A stretch of 64,000 nucleotides of DNA, taken from assembly GCF_019649055.1 (NCBI RefSeq), contig NW_026570323.1, positions 1 to 64,000 on the forward strand. Direction: 5' to 3'. The DNA is from Paramacrobiotus metropolitanus (Eukaryota; Tardigrada; Eutardigrada; Parachela; Macrobiotidae). The notes under the pieces are model-generated. The model ran no database searches. It was given only the letters and a program-made list of their open reading frames with translations, and had not been told where the DNA came from. This document shows positions 11,993-22,900 of the stretch, in pieces (positions within the stretch are counted from its first letter, which is position 1; each line of letters begins with the position of its first letter). The translations under genes were made by a program, and so were the position numbers.

Positions 11993-13576
11993 CTTTAAGA
12001 AAAAACAGACTTAATGATCACTTTAAAATTCAAAGGTTATTTTTATCTACCGAAGCGAAGCGTGGGTCCTCTATGTTTGAGAAACTAAGATTTTTGCCTG
12101 TCCATTGGTCACGCACTCAGCAGTACTAGCTAACTGTTAAGCCATAGTATCTAGTTTCTATTAAAGCGAAATCCGGGAGCCAAGGTTTCTGGGGTTCAGA
12201 AATTTTTTTCTGTCTGACCCTCAGGTCACGCACAATCTGCTGCTCTGTCGCGACATAAGCACCACTAATCACTAAGCTTTCTCAACTACTAGGCACTAAG
12301 CTTAAGGACTTTGCACAATTTTGGGTTCTAAGTTAAGGTACTGCAAATAATACTAAATATATTCCATAGTAGAAAACAGCTTTTTTCTGTGCATTGGTCG
12401 CGTACTAGGTAGGTACATACTGCATTACAGCTAAAACTTTATGCCTGCTTGTGCGCACTTTTTTTGCCTCTTTACCTTCCTACAAAATATGTCTTCAACA
12501 AGTACATATTCTTTATTGGAGATACAATGCTAAACGAAGTGAACTGCAACTATTTTACACGAAATTTAAAATAGCACGTGCAAGATCGAGAACCTTCTAA
12601 ACAATCCGAACCCTTATGCGCTATACATGCACTCACGCAGTATTACAGTGAACAAAATGACAAACTGATAATGCCAGTATTAAGTGATATTTTAGCCAAG
12701 CAACAAACTGTAAAAAACTTTCGATAGCGATAACGAAATTTTTGTGTGCTTTATTAAAAGCAATAGGTTACGTGAGTTTAGAATAAGACCTTTTTATTAT
12801 AAAAAGGTCTATAGATAATGCAAATATGTAGCGCTTGTGTGACCGACCAGCTTTATCTGTTTTAAATACCACGTTGGCAAGTTTTAATATCTACAGATAG
12901 GAAACAACCGCCGCAGGGCCACGTAAGCATCTTGAGCTACCTATTCGCTACCGCACGTAGTTCGCTCTGAAAGTCCTTTCCACATGCTTTCGAGTTTCGA
13001 GTTATTTCGTGATATCTTGGCTATAGTTTTGTTGTACAGTACATTGCTGCCAAACATTTTATTTTGTGGCAGAAACACTGTTACGACAAACGGTTTTTTC
13101 CGGTCAGTTTTTTAAGAACGGGTTCTTCAGTAGTGACCCTGAGGCGGTCAGAACTAGTCTAAAAGTTGCCCCCAAAAGATTCCAAGTTCCACCCGATCGA
13201 CAGGGCGTAATAAGGTAATGCAAGGCATATATTTTCTAAGATTTGCAACCCCACTGAAAATTAGATTTCATCCCATGAAAATTTAGGCTCGTAATCTGTA
13301 TGTAAGAATGGCCGAGCTCAAAAAATCTATGTTTTAGAGAACGACCTTTCAAAGTGTTAATCTATGCATTTCAATTGTGTATTCACGTTTGGCTTTAACC
13401 GTTCTAGTTCCGAAGAGGTGATTTGTAGGCAAAACGAGTTCTAAATTCTTAAAGAACTGCAATAGATATGATTTGTTTAGTCAAACCTTTCATTGGACTG
13501 TAAAATTTGTGTTCTCTTGGGAGTTTCAGCCGGAGATATGTACATCAGTTTCTGGCTTCGCTTCGGTATTTTAGTG
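11993..13576. other. Gap between the two kinase-like genes
   Basis: AT-rich; no N-lobe for pseudokinase 1 was identified on the minus strand. Two short blocks with related wording (GTCACGCACTCAGCAG near 12108 and GTCACGCACAATCTGCTG near 12226) are weak local repeats. Confidence 0.4.
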
Positions 13577-16500
13577 CTAGCCAGAAGCGGCGCACTTCTC
13601 TCGAAAATTTAGGTAAAATCGATGAATACCTTCGCTTTCCGTGAATATCCAAAATTTCTGTACTGTCCGAGCTATTGCAAGGTGTTTGATAATTTCCGAC
13701 TTTTCGCCTGAGTGTTTGATTAATTTGTCAAAGACATCTCTTTTGTTTTGGAATAACGGTCCGTCCCAGCTGTCGTTGTCACGTAATAAAATAACTGAAA
13801 CACCAGAAAGGGCGTTGCCGCCTCGGAATCCACCGGGAATCACAATTTTTTCTTTCACGGCGTTATCCTCGTGACCCAACGAACTTTTAATCAGATCAGG
13901 TAGATTTAGCTTATCTTTATCGTCTGTTGCTGTTATGCTATCCGGTCGCAGTATAAATCGTGCGATTAGAAAACGCTGTATTTCGATCCTGAACGACTGA
14001 TCGAAAAATGGAAATGGTTTAAACTCCGAGAAACTCAGAGTTTTATCGGGTTCAGAGTATGTCGCACCCAGTTCAGCTTCATCGTGCGATAAAAACTGAT
14101 GCGTTGCCTCAGCTTTTGTGGAACGCTCCACTCCCTGGCTGGTGCTTTCAACATCGTCCTCTAGCCTCAACATTTTTACGGCCAATTGAACATTTTCGGT
14201 AACCGGAAGCTCATGCTCTACGAGTTGTGTAATCGTGTCACCAGGGTTTTTGATAGTGTCTGCTGAATTCGTAAATTTCTTGGGTAATTCGCAGTCCGCA
14301 AACGGGTCACAATGGTGTGAAGCAAGAATATTAGCTTGGGGATCACCGGCATTTTCAGGCTCATTGTTCAGTCCCTTTTTAGCTCGGCTGAATGTCTCGA
14401 GCAACTCTAAGAGCTTGGCTGCAGATGGCCGTAAATCAGGAAGCGGAATCAGGCAGTTCTCAAGCAAAATGAGAATTCCTTCTGTTAGCAGCAGACAACG
14501 AGCAGGACTCTGATTCCCACACACCCGGTGGTCACATTTGTGCGCGCTTGGATACACCGGCTTGTATCCCATTTCGAAATACTTGTTCATATCTTTCAAA
14601 GTTACTTCAGAAGGCAATAAAGGTAAAGGGACGTCCCGAATGCCTCTCGTAAATGATGGAGGTCGACCTTTTTGAATCATTTGGATGATCACGCATCCGA
14701 AGCTCCATATATCGGTAGTCCGACCAACATGCTGCTTCTTTTGCTGAGGTAACGATGTGAGAGCCGCCATTTCCGGAGATACGAAAGGCACCGTGCCTGT
14801 CGCTATTCCTAGCGTTCTGGAAGGTGTTTTATCCCCGTGAAAATGTTTAATCATGGTTAGACCTGCAATTTTTACCAGTCGTTTATCTTTTAAGACAATA
14901 ACATTAGCTCCTCGGATGTCTCGGTGAATTATGCAGTTCCTGTGCAAAAATTCCAAGCCTTTCAGGATTTGCTCAATGTATCCGAAAACGGTTCCCGAAT
15001 TTTCATTCTTGCCTTGTAGCGCATACATATAACAGTCCAAAGGAAGGCCTAAAAATCACTGGGTTTTCACTTTTAATTTTGGTAGATTTGTTTTCAAAAA
15101 ATTGCGTGCAAGGGCGTTTTCCTTGTTTCCCTAGTCCCAAAGCGTATCATCATGTTTAAGTAACTTATTGTTTCCGGTATTACAGTACTGTATAAAGCGC
15201 TGCTGCGCGTCATTAAACAACTCTCAGTCTCTGAGAATAAGAAGGTGCAGACACAAAAACTGACATGAATCTGCATCGCTTTATTCCATTTACTACGAAC
15301 CTTGGTTTCGGATATCGCGTTTGTTTGTTTTGCTTTGTTTATTTTGCACGTCGTCAAACTACGATAATATTCATGTTTTCATGGTACCACTTTCCATGTT
15401 AGCGTCATTTTGTGGTGTTTTTTCTTGATGTTGTTCTGCTGTCTGAAGCCTAGAGGGGGCAACCGCTCCGTTGCAAGCACAATAAACTTCATTGTTATTA
15501 TTATCCTATTGTTAACGTTATTGTTAACGTTATTATTGTTATTATTATCCTGTTGTTAACGTCGCATTTTCGCTCTCGAATACTTACTGTAATTTTCTCG
15601 GCAACTTTCGCTCTTCTGCTGATGCATGCTTGATGAGTGAAATGCCATTTCACTGAACAGGAAAATCACCCACCCCTGACTTGAATACGGTTTCCCCTTA
15701 GGGGTCCAAGTAAAATTTGATAAAAAGCAGAAGTAGGGATTACCTATACATTAAGAATTTAAGTAGCTACACATACGTTGTCTATGTGTACGAGTACACG
15801 TATACTTGGGAAAGTACCAGTAAAAATTGATTAACAGTATCAAACAACATTGTTTTCTACGTCAGAAAGTTACGTATGCGGTATATTTCTGTATACGTAT
15901 GGGTATTGCAACATAAACGCAAGCAAAATACAGTGAAACCTCTCCTAAAATTCACTCTTTATAAAATACCCTTCTTTATAACATTCAGACCGTAAGGAAC
16001 CGGATCGGCTCGTAGACTTTAACATAGGGTGGATTCTCTTTATAGCATTCACCTCTTTATAAGCCTTACATTCACCTCTTTATAAGCCTCTTTATAAGCC
16101 TTATGCGGCAACATCCGTGCGAGCTGGAGCAGCGGCAGCAAAAGCTGAACAGGATAAGGTAACCAAGTACCAGAACATCACCCATGACTACTTGTTCAGC
16201 GCTTTGGGCTTCGAGACGCTAGGACCCAACGGACCGGAAGCTACGCGCCTGCTCACGGAAGTGGGTAGGAGGATTCGGCAAGAAAGCGGCGAGGCACGAG
16301 CATTGGAGTATCTACGCCAACGGATCAGCATAGAAATCCAGCGCGGGAACGCAGCCTCCGTTCAGGGAACGGCTCCACCGGGAGCGAATTTAGATCAGTT
16401 GTTCTCTGTTCTTAGATCTCCCGAGGTTGTTTTGTGCTGATTGAGTGAACTTCGATGTGATTTTATTTGTTTTTCTGTAAGCGGAATGGGTATAATAAAA

Positions 16501-19451
16501 GATACTATTAGCCTTACATACACTTTCCGAGGAATCGAATGTATATTTATCGGTGTAGAGAGCCTCTACATAACATTCAGCACCGGTTGCATACAGCTAA
16601 CCGGATGCAGTTTGATGCAGTGAGATCGCACCAATTAATCGAATACTTAATAATAATCAACTCCAAATCGTTTGGGTAAATGGTAATTAGTTTTACAAAG
16701 TCATGTCACCGGCAGCTCGAAGAAAGCTGGATACGTGGCTCAGCTCGCAGAAAATGCTAAGCGCCGGACATATTCGTTTGTGGAAAATGGAAATTTTTTT
16801 TATCCTTTAGTGATTGAAACGTTGGGAGTATTTGCCCCGCTTTCAGTGAACTGTTGCATTTCATGGGCCGTAAAATTCGAGACTTAACTGGAGAAGCGCG
16901 TTCTACTGCTTTCATTAAGCAGCGTTTTAGTCTCGCCGTTGTAAAAGGAAATGCTACGGCTGTTTTGAGCACGTTACCTTTTAACCCAAGAGAAGATAGA
17001 GATTTTGGTTGTTTTTATAATGTTTAAATTTTAACTTTCACGTAGTGTACCGGCGCTTGCAATCATTGTTATCTTGGCGTCTATTGCCCAATAAAGTTAT
17101 GTTTTACAAAGTGCATCTCAGCAGAAAATTGTTATTTCATCAGTCATACAGTCACCTACACCACATTAAGATAAACTCTAAGCATAAACGTCAAAGTCAT
17201 TCTGTTGGTAAATTTAAGAATATCTAGGCTGAATTGTGTTTCTTGTGTATGTGCTTGCTGGTGTCTCGTTAATTGTTAAAGTAATAAAACCTTGCTGTGC
17301 CCTCGCCCCCAATTTTTACCACTGCCCCTGGGGGCAGTGTCCCTGCATAAAATACACCCGAGATAACATACAAAATGGACGGAACCGTGCCTGTATTTTA
17401 TAGAGAGGTTTCACTGTACGTGTATAAAGTACGTGCACCTGTTTCTTTCTAAAAAAAATTAGTAGTTGTGTCCGTAATTCGATAATAATGGTACATGTAT
17501 CATAATGCCCACGATATTTTAAATTTTAACATTTTTCCTACTTTCAAATTCTAACATTTTTCCTAGTTACATTTAGAGATAACTTTAACGTATTTATACG
17601 TATTGTACTTCCGTTTGCTGCAGTAATATGTGTATGTATACATATAGCCTATAGGTACCGTTTACGACGTACGTCAAAGATAAATTTATTTTCTTATTTT
17701 TATTCAAGTTTTACTTTACAAAGTATGCGCATACCGGACTTACCTGTACATGTACAAGCCTGCCGGGATAACAAAATAAGCGTTCGTAAATACAGCGAAC
17801 ATTACAAATTTACGAGTTACGCTTAAATCCATACTACGGCGCGCCACACCACAATGTCTAGACATGTAACATGCATTTGGTTGGCAGGTGGCTTAGCGCA
17901 CGCCAGATATTGTCTGGCGGAAGACCCTTTTTACCTAATTCCCGATTTTGACATTTAAAAGAAGCATGTGTATGTACCTTTTACACGTATTTTGCTTGCG
18001 TTTATGTTGCAATACTTTCTATTGTGCATAACGATGCACAGTACTTTCTACTGTGCATCGTTAATACGCTCAAGCTAGGCAGAATTTCTAAAGCCACTAC
18101 TGCGGTACGCCGGTAGCCATCAAGATAATCATGTTAAACCGGCATTATTACTGCTATTATAGGATCATGTTGCTATGGTTTTAAATAACTCCGAACTCCG
18201 AAGAATATCCGATTCGAACAAGGTAAATTTTAAAACCGCTTGCGTTTTGCAAGGCGTTACGATTAACGGCTAAATTAACGACAATTTTACTTGTTAACGT
18301 TGTTAAGTCGAGTGGGCAACTCAAGACTGAATGCCCAAACAGAAAGCCACTGGCTAGACTGTCAGGTCTATACAGCCTCCGTGCTCAGAGGTCTATGTGA
18401 GGGCAATCGCTCTATACTGAAGCTCCCCTTTTTTATTAACGAGACAATACGTTCTTCGTTTCGTTGATAACGACGGGTAATGCCGTTAAGAGGTTCTTAA
18501 TCGTACTCCGTCCCTAATTCTACAGTCAATCGTATGCCTTTCTTCATACCGCAACCTGCTTACTGCTTGATACTTTACGTTTACGTAAGTAATAAACAGT
18601 CTGTGTACATAAATCATAAACAGACAATAGCGCTTACCTTCGCAGTTTTCCGCCAAAATGTAGCATATTCTTGGAATCCCTGCTTTCGGAACTGTGTAAT
18701 CGATACCGTAATAGCGCTGCACATTAATACTTGTACCGTCCATGTCAGTTGTAAAAGCTGTTATAAGTGGTAGAATGCTTAGCCGTAATTGTTCCATTTC
18801 GGTCTTTGAATCAGTACGTTTCGCTGGTTTCGCAAGAAGTTCGTAAGTACAGCCAACTTCAATATTCTCCTCGAAATTGTCGAATTCACCATTTTCGAAA
18901 TCATCGTTGTGTGATAGCTGAAGAAAGCCGTTTTCTTGCGTTGTGGTTGCCCGCTCCTCCAGCTTAATCTGATAAACCGTGAAACCGTTGGAGAATTTTT
19001 GTTCAAAATTGGTTGCGTATAAATATTTGCCAGCCATAGCGAATATGCCAGTTTTTCCATTCAAAGAAGCCTACAAAGAAAGAAAATAAATGACAAGAAC
19101 GATTAAGGCTTTACTTATGAATCGTTTATCGTCGCTTAACATATGTTCGTTTTACGATACAAATAAAAATATTATTCAACAACTATACTTTAGGACAGTT
19201 GATGTTGTCGTTCTTTGGTTTACGTTGATCGCGTTATAGACAGTGCAAATGCCGGTAGTGCACAGATGGTGGTGCCTCGCATTTTTATAATGCACATGAT
19301 ATTGCTGTTTTCTGATGTACTACGTGTCGGGTACGTAATCAATCTGATAATTTTTCTATATTTAGCCGCTGGCTGCCAAGTTGCTACTTACCCGCTTTCT
19401 GAATTCACCTAAAACTTCTCGCGCAAAGGAACCACGCTCTGACTCAGCTTG
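13577..19451 (-). CDS. MEKK/STE-like protein, predicted pseudokinase 2
   Basis: Minus-strand exons: 19451-19392 (phase 0/0), 19070-18638 (ends phase 1), 15048-13577 (stop). The intron phases agree at every join; further 5' exons may exist. Exon 2 ends with an N-lobe block: NVQRYYGIDY, then a strand and hinge (ICYILAENCEG). Exon 3 continues LPLDCYMYALQ, alpha-E FGYIEQILKGLEFLHRN, catalytic loop HRDIRGANVIV (the RGAN spelling is typical of MAP3K/STE11 kinases), KIAGLTMI in place of KIADFG, GTVPFVSPEMA (activation segment end) and DIWSFGCVIIQMI. The DFG aspartate is missing, so I predict weak or no catalysis despite an intact HRD and APE-like region. About 260 residues of unrecognised, partly acidic C-tail follow. 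A pogo-like element lies inside the 3.6-kb intron. Scaffolding or regulatory function is inference. Confidence 0.75.
16117..16440 (+). pseudogene. Retroelement-type C-terminal fragment, copy 1
   Basis: An open frame of 107 codons with the block FETLGPNGPEATRLLTEVGR, then ARALEYLRQRISIEIQRGNA. I recognise this FETLGP ... GRRI ... FL(R/F)QR ... QRGNA pattern as a recurrent tail region in invertebrate retroelement-type open frames; the exact family is uncertain. It lies inside the pogo-like element and is probably captured or nested debris, not a host gene. Confidence 0.5.
16812..17027 (+). pseudogene. Retroelement-type C-terminal fragment, copy 2 (frameshifted)
   Basis: Reads VIETLGVFAPL in one frame and then, after a one-base shift near 16850, SELLHFMGRKIRDLTGEARS followed by TAFIKQRFSLAVVKGNA and a stop at 17025-17027. 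It matches copy 1 block by block (ETLG, GR.I, GEAR, QR.S, GNA) but is strongly diverged. Two copies in one element suggest nested or repeated capture. Confidence 0.5.
18030..18062. repeat. Perfect 14-bp hairpin
   Basis: AACGATGCACAGTA, five-base spacer, then its exact reverse complement. It lies in a pseudokinase 2 intron just outside the 29-bp inverted repeat. Confidence 0.8.
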
Positions 19452-19987
19452 CTAAACGGCAAGGAGGACTATAATTACTATTTTATCGACGCGTTGCCGC
19501 AGCAGCTGTATGTATCGCTATACTCAGTAGTACCACTTTACTGATTTACCCCACAAGTTGAAAATAATATGCAATGCCACGTTGTAATGTATACAGTCAG
19601 TGCACTATCGTAGTCGAAATCGAAACATATTTGCCTCTTAGCGGCGTTACTACGCCCGGCCCGGCCGGAAGAATATGCACGCCGTTTTAGAATTTAGATG
19701 TATGAGTACACAACACTGTCTTACAAGAACTCAAGAACCAAGCCCTGTAAAACTGGCAATAAGATTTCAGTCAGCAGCGCACTGCAAAAGTTACATAAGC
19801 TGGCTTTCATAGCGGCATTTGTCATACATAACTAGTCAATGTTGTGTTCTCATTGTTCAGTAATTACAGAACTCGAGAACCTTAAGAAGATATCGGCAAA
19901 GATTACGTACCAGTTTGCGAGAATATTATTAGACATTATTTATTTGAAACAGAATGCCTAAATGTGCAGTCTGAAGTGACATCAAGA

Positions 19988-22900
19988 ATGGATTCAAGTA
20001 CCACTTTGCTAAATGCATCTTACGCCTCTGACGCCGCAACATTCAACAGCGGACAAGCTGGATATGTCTTCTCGCGCACAACGGCCACAAGCGGAGAATT
20101 GTTTGCTCCACCGAAGTAAGGCCCTACTGTACTGTGGCCGGCACTGGCCAAATGCTACTTATATTTCTGTGACTTTTTCTGCAAAGTTTTTGTGAGCATC
20201 GTATAGTAAAGTTACAGGATGCATAAGCAGTTTGTGTCCGTTGACTGAAGCAGAAGTAGTACGTACTACGTAGCACTGCACTGATGAAATCCAGTCGTGC
20301 AACCGATCAGTAGTTTGTTTTATCAGTAGTGTTTTAACTAAATTTTTGCATGACGGAACCGCACAAGCACTTGCAAAAGGTTACAAATTTAATAATGTTT
20401 GGGTCATTACAATGTATATTTTTCGAATGCTTTGTACACAAAATTCGTATAATAATTTCAAATATTTCACGTTGCGGACTTGCTGTTGCTCCAGGGAAAT
20501 TAAAATCAGCAGCGGTTAAGTACCTTAATATGTAGGTCCAATGAGTACCAATCGATTTGCCTTATTCGCGTTTATATAATACGAGTTTATAATAATATTT
20601 ACAGCATCACTTCGCTGGCTCACTTACCGTGGGTTTTTCATTACCTGGGCCCGATCATTGTAGCAAGCTTGGTGCTGGCTGTATTGATTATCGATTTTCT
20701 CATCCATCATTGTTGTGATATATGGAAAGAACTAGTTACTTTTGTGAAGGAGTGGCCATTCTTATTCATTCGTGGGACATGTGTCTTCTTTTTAAACGCG
20801 TGTTCACTGCGTTTGAACTTCTTTATTCCTTACTGGAGTGATGACAGGTAATTGGCTAACCACCAGTTATAGAAGCACGGCCATTTTCTCGTCTGACGTA
20901 TTCTGACGTAAGCAAAAACCTGATATAATAAACCTTGATTTCCACTTCACTGTTCTTTAGAAAGAAACTGTTCTTTAGAAAGCTGAATGGCGGATGGTAC
21001 AGCAAGCTCGACTCCGAATATTGGCGAATGACTTTCTGGGATCTGCTTATAAATGCTTCCTTACTGTTTCTGCTGTTTTTAAAACCCTTACAGGTTATAT
21101 GTTTAAAATACGTGATTTTCAGTCCCTGTTACTGTATTTTTATATAACAGATGGAAACAAATGCAGGCGGTGCATCACCTCGTGAGATGTTTCATCGGAT
21201 GTGTGAAAGCTACATCAGATTTTTTAAAATAAAGGACTTCAAGATGCTGTCCAGGAAGAAAAAATGGTCCTCCATTAAAGCTAGAGCGTCCAGATTGCTG
21301 CGCGACTGGGAAGTTATTGTCAACGCAGCGAATTTTCTCCTGATTACATATGAGATTGATTACGTGTTTGGCCTGAATAGCATTACGAATTTAACGCACT
21401 GGAGATTTACCTTGCCCAGTGAGTGTTTTATTTCCAGAATAAATCATATCCTGCTTAGAATCAGCAGCATAATTTATTTTTGCGTATCTAGGCCTACAGT
21501 TCCTACGCTTACTCTGCATCGTGTGGGCGGGCGACGAGTTACTGGGCGTATTTCGCAACATTCCGATTTCGATTGCTGTAATTTTTCGACGAACGACACG
21601 GATCGTCTGCTGCTTTTTCTGTTTTGCTGCTTGGATACAGCTGGTGAGTTTCTAGTGCCTAAAATTATGCGACGAACGTTTTCGAAAACCAGAACTACGC
21701 ACCGTCTGTCGACATGAGCCACCTGGCCCATTTGACGGCAACAAAACAAATAGCCATTACATCAAATGGGGTAGGAGACTGACACAGACTGAGCTTCTGA
21801 CCACTAATTATATGCTTTAGCGCATTATAATCGATTTGAAGTGCAATTCACGTGACACCCCATTCCCAGGTAGTCGCGGAAGATTCCGTTGCACACGTTT
21901 CGTCATCCTTATTTCGTAACAGCTCGTTGCGTAACCCTTTCGTTGGGTACTAAAACGATGCTCTTAAAGCATCTCAAATCGAATTGCTTACTCAGCGCTT
22001 TGAGGGAGCTTACTGACTGTACAGGTTGGAAGAGGATACGAGGTCACGACTCACGAAGCGCTATGATTACGATTACCAGAAAGGAGAAACACGAGTTCAC
22101 TATGCGGCCAGATCGCAGGCCTTTATTTATTATCCCGTACGAACGGAAAAGGACACAAAACTAAAATCAAGTTTAGAATTATAAAATGGGCAGCTTCCGA
22201 TAAATGTGTCTAGTCATGCTATCCGCATGGTGAGCTGGTCAGAACAGGTAGCCACACATGGTGAGACCGCTTAGACAACATTCATTCGCTTTAGTACCGT
22301 TTTATCGCAAGACATTTGGGAGTAGGACAGTTATCGAAAGGCAACGAACAATCAGGATATTCGCCACAAAATTGAAATATGACTAAACGTCCGCTGACTC
22401 TCTCCGACGAAAACGTCCCAAAGTATAGAAGTGTACCGTTAAGAAATACAGAGACCAGGCATTGATTAAGTGGCACCATGGTAATTCACATTATTATGAA
22501 ACCCATAAAAGAGAGAAAACGATTTTATTGGAGTAGTTTACCTATCTTATCACCTTCGCCCGCCTGCAGTGAGACGTCGCGGCAGGAGTTATGGTTAAAT
22601 CTGGTTCATGAACGCCTTGTTCAACCACAGGTGACGACAGAAAAACAATTTGAGTGGAATAGTTTCCCCTTATCACCGTGGGTTCAGGATGAATCCAGGA
22701 CAGTAGCCCAGACTGACAGGACTCTGTGTAGTGTAGGACGTAACGTTTATGGGAGAAAAGCACAACGCTCGACATCCAGTTATCGTAATACACTTTTATT
22801 AGCGTTCTCGCTCACGGCTAAATCAACACTGTCTAGACCTCGCTTTTAGCGCCAAGTTCAATCCGCTCTCAGCGGTGTTACACAAAGAACGGCAGTAGCC

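Larger units (their letters stand above)
15931..17416. mobile_element. Pogo/Tigger-like element with TA target duplication
   Basis: The left end reads CAGTGAAACCTCTC and the right end is its inverse (GAGAGGTTTCACTG); both are flanked by TA (15929-15930, 17417-17418). CAGTGAAACCTCTC-type ends are characteristic of pogo/Tigger elements. Near the left end CTCTTTATAA-like words repeat (about 15955-16105). No DDE transposase is recognisable; the interior instead holds two related retroelement-type fragments, at 16117-16440 and 16812-17027. Element length 1,486 bp. Confidence 0.8.
15903..18015. repeat. 29-bp perfect inverted repeat bracketing the pogo-like element
   Basis: GTATTGCAACATAAACGCAA and the following nine bases at 15903-15931 recur as the exact reverse complement at 17987-18015. 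The pogo-like insertion begins at the last base of the left copy. This suggests an older palindromic element that the pogo element entered, or a rearrangement during insertion. Confidence 0.7.

Noticed and set aside
21151-21717. A 188-codon continuous frame in the Slo-like region
   Set aside because: The part after 21418 is an intron and then the S4 exon read in the wrong frame; the splice model gives an S4-S5 match to Slo1.
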